A DNA stretch of 64,000 nt from Lachnospiraceae bacterium (lineage in GTDB: Bacteria; Bacillota; Clostridia; Lachnospirales; Lachnospiraceae). The stretch lies in NCBI GenBank assembly GCA_016283575.1, contig JAEEND010000025.1, positions 62,001-126,000 of the forward strand, in the 5' to 3' direction. The notes under the pieces were generated by a model. It saw nothing but the letters and a program-made list of their open reading frames with translations. It was not told the DNA's origin and did not search any database. Made by a program: the position numbers and the translations under genes. Shown here one piece after another: positions 7,666 to 14,656 of the stretch. Each line of letters opens with the position of its first letter. Position 1 is the first letter of the stretch.

Positions 7666-9154
7666 AAATTGTGGTATTTCAAGATGGGATGACCCCAACG
7701 AGATCAATGCGAGACTTAAAAAGCTTACAAGTCAGCCGATCTGGGAAGTTGATGATGAGTATTATAACGGCGAGATAATGCCCTATTATGATGAAAAGTG
7801 CAAAGCATCAAAGGCTGTATACGAAGAAGCGAAGAATTATATTCCCGGTGGCGTTCAGCATAACTTAGCTTTTAACAAGCCCTTCCCCATGTGTATGGAC
7901 AGAGCTGAGGGCGCATATCTTTATGATAAGGACGGAAATAAATACATCGACTTCCTGCAGGCAGGCGGACCCACTATTTTAGGAAGTAACTATGAGCCCG
8001 TAAGAAAGCGCGTTGAAGCACTTCTTGAGGAGTGTGGCCCTGTAACAGGACTTCTTCATGAATCAGAGCTTATGCTTGCAAAAGAAATAAATAAACACAT
8101 GCCCAATGTAGAAATGTTCCGTATGCTTGGTTCAGGTACGGAAGCTTGTATGGCATCACTTAGAATTGCCCGTATTGCAACAGGTAAGAAGAGGATCATC
8201 AAGATGGGTGGTGCGTACCACGGATGGTCGGATCAGCTTGTTTACGGCTTAAAGATTCCCGGTTCAAGAGGACTTCTTGAATCCCACGGTATTCCCGGTT
8301 CCGATTACAGAACCACCGATGAATGCAGACCCAACGATTTAAATATGCTTGAAGCACTTCTTAAGAGAAATCGCTTAAAGGGCGGCACGGCAGCAGTAAT
8401 GGTTGAGCCTGTAGGTCCAGAAAGCGGTACACGTCCCATCGCAAGAGATTACAATAAGCATGTGCGCGAACTCTGCGATAAATATGGCGCACTTTTAATC
8501 TTTGACGAAGTAGTAACCGGTTTCCGTGTAGGCATCAGCGGCGCGCAGGGTTACTTCGATGTGGTACCCGATCTTACAATCTTTGGTAAGATTATTGCAG
8601 GCGGCTATCCCGCAGCAGGTGGCGTAGGCGGTAAGAAAGAGTACGCTCAGCTTATGGCAGCAGGCCTTGCAACAGGTAAGCACAGAGCATATGTAGGCGG
8701 TACACTTGCGGCTAACCCGCTCTCCTGTGTAGCAGGTACTGCGGCAATTCAGGAAATCGCAGCACAGAATGCCTGTGAAAAAGCAGGTAAGATGGGCGAC
8801 CGCTTGACAGACGGATTAAAAGAACTCATCGATAAGTACGGACTTCCCTTCGTGGCTTATAACCAGGGTTCTATCTGTCACTTAGAATGTACGGGCGCCA
8901 TGAGCTTTGACTTCTCATCCATGAGCTTTATAAAATCTGCCTTAGGAATCCTTAAGAATAAAGACATGATGTATGTCCGTAAGGATTCCATGGAAAGAAT
9001 GGGTGCAGCATATATGGCTAACGGTATCGTAACTCTTGCAGGTTCAAGACTTTACACATCCATGGCTGATACGCCTGAGATCATTGATGAGGCACTTAAC
9101 AGATTTGAAAATGTATTTAAGCATGTAAAGAAAACCGACAAAGGACTTGTATAA
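7658..9154 (+). CDS. PLP-dependent class III aminotransferase (glutamate-1-semialdehyde aminomutase-like)
   Basis: A 498-residue fold-type I PLP enzyme. Visible family features are LGSGTEACMASLRIAR (phosphate binding), GGAYHGWSD, the cofactor Asp in LLIFDEVVTGFR (D283) and the Schiff-base Lys in IFGKIIAGGYP (K311). It is longer than true HemL, and no other haem genes are nearby, so it more probably aminates a sugar- or aldehyde-derived intermediate of this operon. The ATG at 7658 overlaps the GtrA stop by eight bases and follows ACGGAGGA, so translation is probably coupled. Substrate unknown. Confidence 0.87.
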   Translation: MSENCGISRWDDPNEINARLKKLTSQPIWEVDDEYYNGEIMPYYDEKCKASKAVYEEAKNYIPGGVQHNLAFNKPFPMCMDRAEGAYLYDKDGNKYIDFLQAGGPTILGSNYEPVRKRVEALLEECGPVTGLLHESELMLAKEINKHMPNVEMFRMLGSGTEACMASLRIARIATGKKRIIKMGGAYHGWSDQLVYGLKIPGSRGLLESHGIPGSDYRTTDECRPNDLNMLEALLKRNRLKGGTAAVMVEPVGPESGTRPIARDYNKHVRELCDKYGALLIFDEVVTGFRVGISGAQGYFDVVPDLTIFGKIIAGGYPAAGGVGGKKEYAQLMAAGLATGKHRAYVGGTLAANPLSCVAGTAAIQEIAAQNACEKAGKMGDRLTDGLKELIDKYGLPFVAYNQGSICHLECTGAMSFDFSSMSFIKSALGILKNKDMMYVRKDSMERMGAAYMANGIVTLAGSRLYTSMADTPEIIDEALNRFENVFKHVKKTDKGLV

Positions 9155-9156
9155 GT

Positions 9157-9268
9157 GGACCGGGGACTCCGTCCCCTAGGGCCGTTTGGGGTGCGGTTTT
9201 GGACCAGGAACCCCGTCCCCCTGGGTCGGTTGGGTGGTTTTGGACCAGGAACCCCGTCCCCTAGGTCC
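9157..9268. repeat. Three REP-like GC-rich repeat units
   Basis: Three copies of a roughly 26-base unit begin at 9157, 9201 and 9242. Each starts GGACC and has the core CCGTCCCC; the best two share GGACCAGGAACCCCGTCCCC. The third ends TAGGTCC, so its ends form a short inverted repeat with GGACC. The GC-rich composition contrasts with the surrounding intergenic DNA. They lie just after the aminotransferase stop and before the pyrR promoter. No ORF or transposase is present. Confidence 0.75.
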
Positions 9269-9278
9269 AAATACCCTC

Positions 9279-9307
9279 TTTACAAGAAGAAGAACATATG
9301 CAATAAT
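9279..9307 (+). promoter_or_regulatory. Probable sigma-A promoter of the pyrR operon
   Basis: TTTACA at 9279-9284 and AATAAT at 9302-9307 with a 17-base spacer, immediately upstream of the PyrR leader. Good spacing, moderate -10 match. Confidence 0.5.
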
Positions 9308-9330
9308 AAATCGAATTAAAAATCCTTTAA

Positions 9331-9430
9331 GCATGGCACAGAGAGGCCGGCAAGGTGAGAATAGCGTTACTACGCTTAATTTGCGTATTTTCATCGCCAT
9401 GCCCTCGTGCATGGCGATTTTCTTTTTTAG
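9331..9430 (+). promoter_or_regulatory. PyrR-dependent transcription attenuator (leader RNA)
   Basis: The leader contains the PyrR-binding loop motif CAGAGAGGCCGGCAAGG at 9339-9355. A terminator follows: arms 9393-9402 and 9409-9418 (ATCGCCATGC / GCATGGCGAT) and a T-rich run to about 9430. The heptamer GCATGGC at 9331-9337 repeats the terminator's right arm, so it can pair with the left arm as an antiterminator. PyrR bound to UMP would sequester it and allow termination. This matches the known Bacillus pyr mechanism. Confidence 0.88.
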
Positions 9431-9441
9431 GAGTGAAACCT

Positions 9442-9978
9442 ATGGCCGAATATAAGGCTACTATAATGGATGAAGCAGCGGTAGGGCGTGCACTTAAAAG
9501 AATTTCACATGAGATAGTCGAGAAGAATAACGGCTGCGACAATTTGTGTCTTATCGGCATAAAGCGCAGAGGTGAGTCTCTTGCGGCCGAAATTTGCGAT
9601 AATATCTACAAGTTTGAAGGCGTAAGAGTGGAGAGAGGTTCCATAGATATAACTTTTTACAGAGATGATCTGGAAAAAACAACCGAGGATCCCGTAATTC
9701 ACGAATCACAGATCCCCTTTGATGTAACCGGGAAAAGAGTAGTGCTCATAGATGATGTTCTCTATACCGGTCGTACGGCAAGAGCTGCAATGGAAGTTAT
9801 CTTACAGCACGGCAGAGCAGCTGAGATTCAGCTGGCTGTTCTTGTTGATAGAGGTCACAGAGAGCTTCCCATAAGAGGAGATTATGTGGGTAAGAATGTT
9901 CCCACATCAAAAAAAGAACACATACACGTGTGCATACCACCTTTTGACGATAAGAAGGCGGTGGAATTATTCGGTTAA
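9442..9978 (+). CDS. pyrR: Bifunctional pyr operon regulator / uracil phosphoribosyltransferase PyrR
   Basis: A 178-residue type I phosphoribosyltransferase. It binds pyr leader RNA and can convert uracil and PRPP to UMP. The PRPP-binding motif is VVLIDDVLYTGRTARAA. Other family marks are LIGIKRRGESLA and LVDRGHRELPI. The ATG at 9442 follows TTAGGAG; an upstream in-frame extension is rejected because it would read through the attenuator. It is followed by the uracil permease, so this is an autoregulated salvage operon. The biosynthetic pyr genes are not in the window. Confidence 0.95.
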   Translation: MAEYKATIMDEAAVGRALKRISHEIVEKNNGCDNLCLIGIKRRGESLAAEICDNIYKFEGVRVERGSIDITFYRDDLEKTTEDPVIHESQIPFDVTGKRVVLIDDVLYTGRTARAAMEVILQHGRAAEIQLAVLVDRGHRELPIRGDYVGKNVPTSKKEHIHVCIPPFDDKKAVELFG

Positions 9979-10052
9979 GGCAGGTTTACCTGTTTTAATA
10001 AATACATTATTAATACTGTACCTGAGTGTGCAGAATAAAAAGGAGAAAACAT

Positions 10053-11336
10053 ATGAAAATGGTTTATGACGTAAGCGACAGACCTAAGTTCGGGCAGACA
10101 CTTGTCTTCGCTTTCCAGCAGTTACTGGCAATTCTTGCAGCAACTATCGCAGTTCCCGCTATCGTAGGAAACGGCATGTCCTCATCCGCAGCTCTTTTCG
10201 GAGCAGGTGTAGGTACTCTTGTATACCTTCTTTTCACAAAATTTAAGAGCCCTGTATTCCTTGGTTCTTCATTCGCATTCATCGGTTCCATGTTTGCAGC
10301 ATTTGGCGGCGCAGCTTCCGTAGCAACCGGATATCTCGGAATTATCCTTGGTGCAATCTTTGCAGGTCTTGTATATGTAGTACTTGCTATCATAGTTAAG
10401 GTATTCGGTGTTGAATGGATCAACAGACTTATGCCTGCAGTAGTAATCGGACCCACAGTATCAATCATCGGTCTTTCACTTGCAGGAAATGCAATCGGCG
10501 ACCTTATGGGTGGTGAAAACACATATTTATCTCTTCTCTGCGGTCTTGTAACATTATTCGTAACAATGATCTGCTCCGTATTCGGTAAGAAGATGATGAA
10601 GATGATCCCCTTCGTGATCGGTATCGCAGCAGGTTACTGCCTTGCAACAGTTCTTACATTAACAGGTGCGGCAAACCTTGTAGATTTCGCCCAGTTCCAG
10701 TCAATGCAGTGGTATCCTAACTTCACATTCCTTACAGCTTTTGGCGGATTTGAAGGTCTTAGCGCTTCTTACATCGGAACAGTTGCAGTTGCATATGTTC
10801 CTGTAGCATTCGTAGTATTCGCAGAACACATCGCAGACCACAAGAACTTATCCTCAATCATCGAAAAGGATCTCTTAAAGGAGCCCGGTCTTCACAGAAC
10901 ACTTCTTGGTGACGGTGTTGGTTCCATGGTTGGTGCATTCTTCGGTGGATGTCCTAACACCACATACGGTGAATCAGTTGGTTGCGTAGCAATTTCCGGT
11001 AACGCTTCCATCGTAACAATCCTTACAACAGCAATCCTTGCAATCGTAGCTTCCTTCTGTGCTCCCTTCGTAACACTTCTTGCAACAATTCCTGCATGTG
11101 TTATGGGTGGGGTGTGTGTAGCTCTTTACGGATTCATCGCTGTATCAGGTCTTAAGATGATTCAGGGTGTTGACTTAAATGACAACACAAACCTCTTCAC
11201 AGTATCTGTTATCTTAATCGCAGGTATCGGCGGACTTTCCGTATCCTTTGGTGCAGTAACACTTACAGAAGTTGCAGCAGCTTTAATTCTTGGTATCATC
11301 ACCAACGAAGTTCTTTCTATCAAAAAGAAGAAATAA
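10053..11336 (+). CDS. uraA: Uracil permease (nucleobase:cation symporter-2 family)
   Basis: A 427-residue protein with about 14 hydrophobic segments, importing uracil by proton symport at the cytoplasmic membrane. Family signatures include LGSSFAFIGSM and the substrate-site block VFAEHIADHKNLSSI, followed by LLGDGVGSMVGAFFGGCPNTTYGESVG. The ATG at 10053 follows AAAAGGAG. It lies 74 bases after pyrR with only a weak hairpin (CAGGT..ACCTG) between them, so it is presumably co-transcribed and under PyrR attenuation. Confidence 0.94.
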   Translation: MKMVYDVSDRPKFGQTLVFAFQQLLAILAATIAVPAIVGNGMSSSAALFGAGVGTLVYLLFTKFKSPVFLGSSFAFIGSMFAAFGGAASVATGYLGIILGAIFAGLVYVVLAIIVKVFGVEWINRLMPAVVIGPTVSIIGLSLAGNAIGDLMGGENTYLSLLCGLVTLFVTMICSVFGKKMMKMIPFVIGIAAGYCLATVLTLTGAANLVDFAQFQSMQWYPNFTFLTAFGGFEGLSASYIGTVAVAYVPVAFVVFAEHIADHKNLSSIIEKDLLKEPGLHRTLLGDGVGSMVGAFFGGCPNTTYGESVGCVAISGNASIVTILTTAILAIVASFCAPFVTLLATIPACVMGGVCVALYGFIAVSGLKMIQGVDLNDNTNLFTVSVILIAGIGGLSVSFGAVTLTEVAAALILGIITNEVLSIKKKK

Positions 11337-11372
11337 GTAAAGCGCGAAGAGTTTTAAACAGCATTAACATTA

Positions 11373-11407
11373 AAAACCCCGGTTCGGTGTGTCCGAATCG
11401 GGGTTTT
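11373..11407. terminator. Bidirectional intrinsic terminator (uraA / ilvE)
   Basis: A 15-bp stem AAAACCCCGGTTCGG / CCGAATCGGGGTTTT (one G-T pair) with a TGTGT loop. A and T tracts lie on opposite sides, which serves the convergent genes on both strands. Confidence 0.92.
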
Positions 11408-11422
11408 GTGCTACAAAGTAAA

Positions 11423-12448
11423 TTATTTTATTACATGAATCCAACCTTCGGGAGCTTCGATACGACCCATCTGGATACCTGTGAGGGTTTCATAAAGCTT
11501 CTTGGTAATGGGACCCATTTCTTCCATACCTGCGGGGAAGCAGATTTCCTTACCGTGGTCGTTGATCTTTCCAACAGGAGAGATAACTGCTGCAGTACCG
11601 CAGAGACCACATTCTGCAAAGTCTTTAACTTCATCGAAGTATACGTCTCTTTCTTCTGCTTCAAGTCCAAGATATTCTTTTGCAACGTACATAAGAGAAC
11701 GTCTTGTGATGGAAGGTAAGATACTGTTTGACTTAGGTGTTACAACCTTGCCGTCCTTGGTTACGAACAGGAAGTTAGCACCGCCGGTTTCTTCAACCTT
11801 GGTACGGGTTGCTGCATCAAGGTACATATTTTCGTCAAAGCCATTGTTGTGGGCATCTACGATGGCATATAAGCTCATTGCGTAGTTAAGGCCTGCTTTG
11901 ATGTGTCCTGTTCCGTGAGGAGCTGCTCTGTCGAAATCTGAAACTCTGATGGTGATGGGCTTTGCGCCACCCTTGAAGTAGGGACCAACAGGAGTGGTAA
12001 ACATTCTGAACTGGTATTCAGAAGCGGGCTTAACTCCGATTACGGGAGAACTGCCGAACATATAAGGTCTTATATAGAGAGTTGCGCCTGAGCCGTAAGG
12101 AGGCACGAATCTTTCGTTGGCTGCGACGGTTTCATGAACCGCTTCAATAAAGCGTTCCTTGGGGAATACGGGCATCTCGAGACGCTTACAGGAGTCAACC
12201 ATACGATCTGCGTTAAGATCGGGTCTGAAGCACACGATGTGGCCGTCTTCCGTTGTATAAGCCTTTAAACCTTCAAAACAGGTCTGAGCGTACTGAAGGA
12301 CGCCTGCACATTCACTTATTACAACTTTGTCATCTGAAATAAGGGCTCCATCGTCCCACTTTCCATCCTTAAAATTGGAAACGTATCTTTTATCGGTGGG
12401 AATATAGCCGAAACCTATATTGGCCCAATCAATATTTGCTTTTTCCAT
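11423..12448 (-). CDS. ilvE: Branched-chain amino acid aminotransferase
   Basis: Interconverts Val, Leu and Ile with their 2-oxo acids using glutamate and PLP. A 341-residue fold-type IV enzyme of normal length. Landmarks are the catalytic Lys in GTGHIKAGLNYA, ECAGVLQYAQTCFEGLKAY, LYIRPYMFG, the EETGGANFLFV block and CGTAAVISPVG. The ATG at 12448 follows AGAAAGGATGGT. A single-gene unit between a terminator and its own promoter; that promoter overlaps a palindrome listed separately. Confidence 0.95.
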   Translation of the reverse strand: MEKANIDWANIGFGYIPTDKRYVSNFKDGKWDDGALISDDKVVISECAGVLQYAQTCFEGLKAYTTEDGHIVCFRPDLNADRMVDSCKRLEMPVFPKERFIEAVHETVAANERFVPPYGSGATLYIRPYMFGSSPVIGVKPASEYQFRMFTTPVGPYFKGGAKPITIRVSDFDRAAPHGTGHIKAGLNYAMSLYAIVDAHNNGFDENMYLDAATRTKVEETGGANFLFVTKDGKVVTPKSNSILPSITRRSLMYVAKEYLGLEAEERDVYFDEVKDFAECGLCGTAAVISPVGKINDHGKEICFPAGMEEMGPITKKLYETLTGIQMGRIEAPEGWIHVIK

Positions 12449-12495
12449 AAAACCATCCTTTCTCTCTTTAACGTTTTAAGTCGCTAAATTATTTT

Positions 12496-12529
12496 AGACC
12501 ATTATGGTCTCATTAAAGTTAAAAGTCAA
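12496..12529 (-). promoter_or_regulatory. ilvE promoter overlapping a perfect palindrome
   Basis: On the minus strand, TTGACT (12529-12524) and CATAAT (12506-12501) are separated by 17 bases. The -10 element lies inside the perfect palindrome AGACCATTATGGTCT at 12496-12510, which looks like an operator. The regulator is unknown. Confidence 0.6.
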
Positions 12530-12532
12530 TAC

Positions 12533-13393
12533 TTACTTATTAAGTAAATTGGAGAGATGAGCGAATTCTTCAAGGGTCAGCGCTTCGCCCCTTATGGTGG
12601 GTGAAAGATTCATGGCTTCGATGGAAGCAAGGATTTTTTCTTTGGTGATTCCGTTAAGCCCTGCGTTTGACAAGCTGTTTGTAAGTGTCTTTCTTCTCTG
12701 GTTAAAAGAAGCTCTTATGATATCAAACATAAGGGATTCATTTTCAACATTCACCGGTTTCTCTTTGTGGTTTACAAGGGTGATGACCGCACTGTCAACA
12801 TTGGGCTTCGGTACGAAGCAATTGGCTGATACTATCATCAGGAGCTTAGGTTCTGCATAGTACTGCACGGCAAGAGAAAGCGCACCGTAATCCTTGGTAC
12901 CGGGTCCCACCTGCATTCTTTCAGCCACTTCTTTTTGTACCATAACAGTGATGCTGTGAAGAGGTACGTGAGCTTCAAAAAGTCCCATGATAATGGGTGT
13001 GGTTATGTAATAAGGAAGATTAGCCACCACTTTGATCGGCTTACCTCCATTATATTTATCTGCTAAGGCATTAATGTCCACCTTCAATATGTCTTCGTTG
13101 ATAATGAGTTTATTATCATAAGAAGAAAGCGTTTCATTTAAAATGGGAATCAGAGTCTTGTCGATTTCCACTGCAATGACCTGACGGGCACTTTCACAAA
13201 GATACTGAGTAAGCGTTCCTATTCCGGGACCGATTTCCAGCACACAGTCATCGGGGCCGATCTCAGCACCCTTCACGATGTTTTCAAGTATATTGGTATC
13301 AATAAGAAAGTTCTGTCCAAACTTCTTCTTAAAATTAAAATCATATTTTTCAAGGATTTCGTAGGTTTTTGATGGAAGTCCTAAATATGCCAT
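12533..13393 (-). CDS. rsmA: 16S rRNA (adenine1518/1519-N6)-dimethyltransferase
   Basis: Dimethylates two adjacent adenines in helix 45 of 16S rRNA during small-subunit maturation. A 286-residue Rossmann methyltransferase of normal length. It has KKFGQNFLIDTNIL at the N-terminus, the SAM motif LEIGPGIGTLTQYL, and the N6-adenine catalytic motif NLPYYITTPI. It starts 11 bases after tatD, so the two are co-transcribed. The tatD-rsmA pairing is common in Firmicutes. Confidence 0.97.
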   Translation of the reverse strand: MAYLGLPSKTYEILEKYDFNFKKKFGQNFLIDTNILENIVKGAEIGPDDCVLEIGPGIGTLTQYLCESARQVIAVEIDKTLIPILNETLSSYDNKLIINEDILKVDINALADKYNGGKPIKVVANLPYYITTPIIMGLFEAHVPLHSITVMVQKEVAERMQVGPGTKDYGALSLAVQYYAEPKLLMIVSANCFVPKPNVDSAVITLVNHKEKPVNVENESLMFDIIRASFNQRRKTLTNSLSNAGLNGITKEKILASIEAMNLSPTIRGEALTLEEFAHLSNLLNK

Positions 13394-13404
13394 GTGTTTT
13401 CCTC

Positions 13405-14166
13405 TTATAAATTAAATAAGCGTTTTGCATTTTCTTCTGTTGCGGCAATCACTTCTTCTTCGGAAATTCCGCGAAGCGAAGCAATTTCTTTTACCACGTA
13501 GGGAAGGTACAGGGATGAGTTGCGCTCTCCTCTAAACGGAGTCGGAGCAAGATATGGGCAATCTGTTTCAAGCAAAAGAAACTCTAAAGGAATCTTTTCC
13601 GCCACTTCCTTAAGCTTCTTTCCGTTCTTAAAAGTAACTACACCGCCGATACCGATGTAGAAACCATCGTCCACATAGCGCTTCGCCATTTCATAGGAAG
13701 AAGAAAAGCAGTGGATCACACCGCGCTTTTCGGGCTTTTCCGCCATGATCAGGTCGAAAGTCTCCTGGGACGCATCTCTTGAGTGAATGATCACAGGTTT
13801 ATCAAACTCGCGCGCAAGCTTTAATTGATGCAGGAAACAATCTTCCTGAGCCTGTGCATCAAATCCTTCATAGTGATAATCAAGACCGATCTCACCGATG
13901 GCTACGGGATTTACTTCTTTAATATATGTACGTAATCCGGACTTTACCCTGTCATCAAAAGAATCGGCATACTCGGGGTGGATACCGATGGTCGGGTATA
14001 TAAATGGATATTTTCTGCAGATTTCAATAATTCTCGGAATATCGTCGAAGTTGGCGCTTGCAGCTATGGCGCCGGATATGTTGTTTTCTTTGAATGAATT
14101 CAGTAAACTGTCAAGATCTTCATCGTACTGATGATCATCATAGTGAGTGTGTGTATCAAAAATCAT
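13405..14166 (-). CDS. tatD: TatD-family metal-dependent DNase
   Basis: A 253-residue TIM-barrel hydrolase related to TatD/YcfH/YabD, with 3'-5' exonuclease or D-aminoacyl-tRNA-related roles described for family members. Metal-binding marks are IFDTHTHYDD at the start, AIGEIGLDYHY, PVIIHSRDA, VIHCFSSS and LETDCPYLAP. It is first in the minus-strand pair with rsmA. The roughly 190 bases upstream, before the tRNA promoter, hold only AT-rich DNA and no gene. Confidence 0.95.
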   Translation of the reverse strand: MIFDTHTHYDDHQYDEDLDSLLNSFKENNISGAIAASANFDDIPRIIEICRKYPFIYPTIGIHPEYADSFDDRVKSGLRTYIKEVNPVAIGEIGLDYHYEGFDAQAQEDCFLHQLKLAREFDKPVIIHSRDASQETFDLIMAEKPEKRGVIHCFSSSYEMAKRYVDDGFYIGIGGVVTFKNGKKLKEVAEKIPLEFLLLETDCPYLAPTPFRGERNSSLYLPYVVKEIASLRGISEEEVIAATEENAKRLFNL

Positions 14167-14359
14167 ATTCTTTTCCGATTCACATATGTCATACGAAAAT
14201 TACGATAACAAAGATGCGAATGTGCTTCCAAAGTTTATTTACATGTAATTTTGGCACAATTAAGCGTTAATTGCAACGAGGTATAAAGGCACTATATACG
14301 GTGAATTCAACGGATTTTTGCACTGCTAAAAAATTTTTTAAAAAAATATAAAAAAACAG

Positions 14360-14388
14360 TTGCAAAAATGAAAGTGCTATGTTATATT
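14360..14388 (+). promoter_or_regulatory. Promoter of the tRNA-Lys gene
   Basis: TTGCAA at 14360-14365 and TATATT at 14383-14388 with a 17-base spacer, ending 20 bases before the mature tRNA start. Strong for a stable RNA. Confidence 0.65.
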
Positions 14389-14408
14389 CATTCTTGCGTT
14401 GTGAATAC

Positions 14409-14481
14409 GCGCCTTTAGCTCAGTTGGTAGAGCACCTGACTCTTAATCAGGGTGTCCAGGGTTCGAGCCCCTGAAGGCGCA
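14409..14481 (+). tRNA. tRNA-Lys (anticodon CTT)
   Basis: A 73-base cloverleaf. The acceptor stem GCGCCTT pairs with AAGGCGC and is followed by discriminator A. The D-arm is AGCTCAGTTGGTAGAGC, the anticodon loop CTCTTAA lies between CCTGA and TCAGG, and the T-loop is GTTCGAGCC. CCA is not encoded. Anticodon CTT reads AAG. Confidence 0.97.
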
Positions 14482-14490
14482 TTCCGGAGG

Positions 14491-14532
14491 TCGTGAGCTT
14501 AGCTTTTATGCAGGTTCACGGCTTTATTTTTT
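14491..14532 (+). terminator. Intrinsic terminator after tRNA-Lys
   Basis: CGTGAGC (14492-14498) pairs with GTTCACG (14514-14520), followed by a T-rich run. Confidence 0.6.
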
Positions 14533-14579
14533 CTAAAAAAATTATTTCTTTGGGCCACAAGATTTTGTGGTCTATTCTT

Positions 14580-14608
14580 TTGACTTTGCCCATATAGTGT
14601 GATACACT
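14580..14608 (+). promoter_or_regulatory. Promoter upstream of the TPR/AAA-like gene
   Basis: TTGACT at 14580-14585 and TACACT at 14603-14608 with a 17-base spacer, about 49 bases before the ATG at 14657. Confidence 0.6.
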
Positions 14609-14656
14609 TTTATACGATAGGGTAACTATACCCACGAGTAAAAACGGGGTAAACAT

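Noticed and set aside
9155..9441. An insertion sequence between the aminotransferase and pyrR
   Set aside because: No transposase frame or terminal repeats; the content is explained by REP-like units, a promoter and the PyrR leader.
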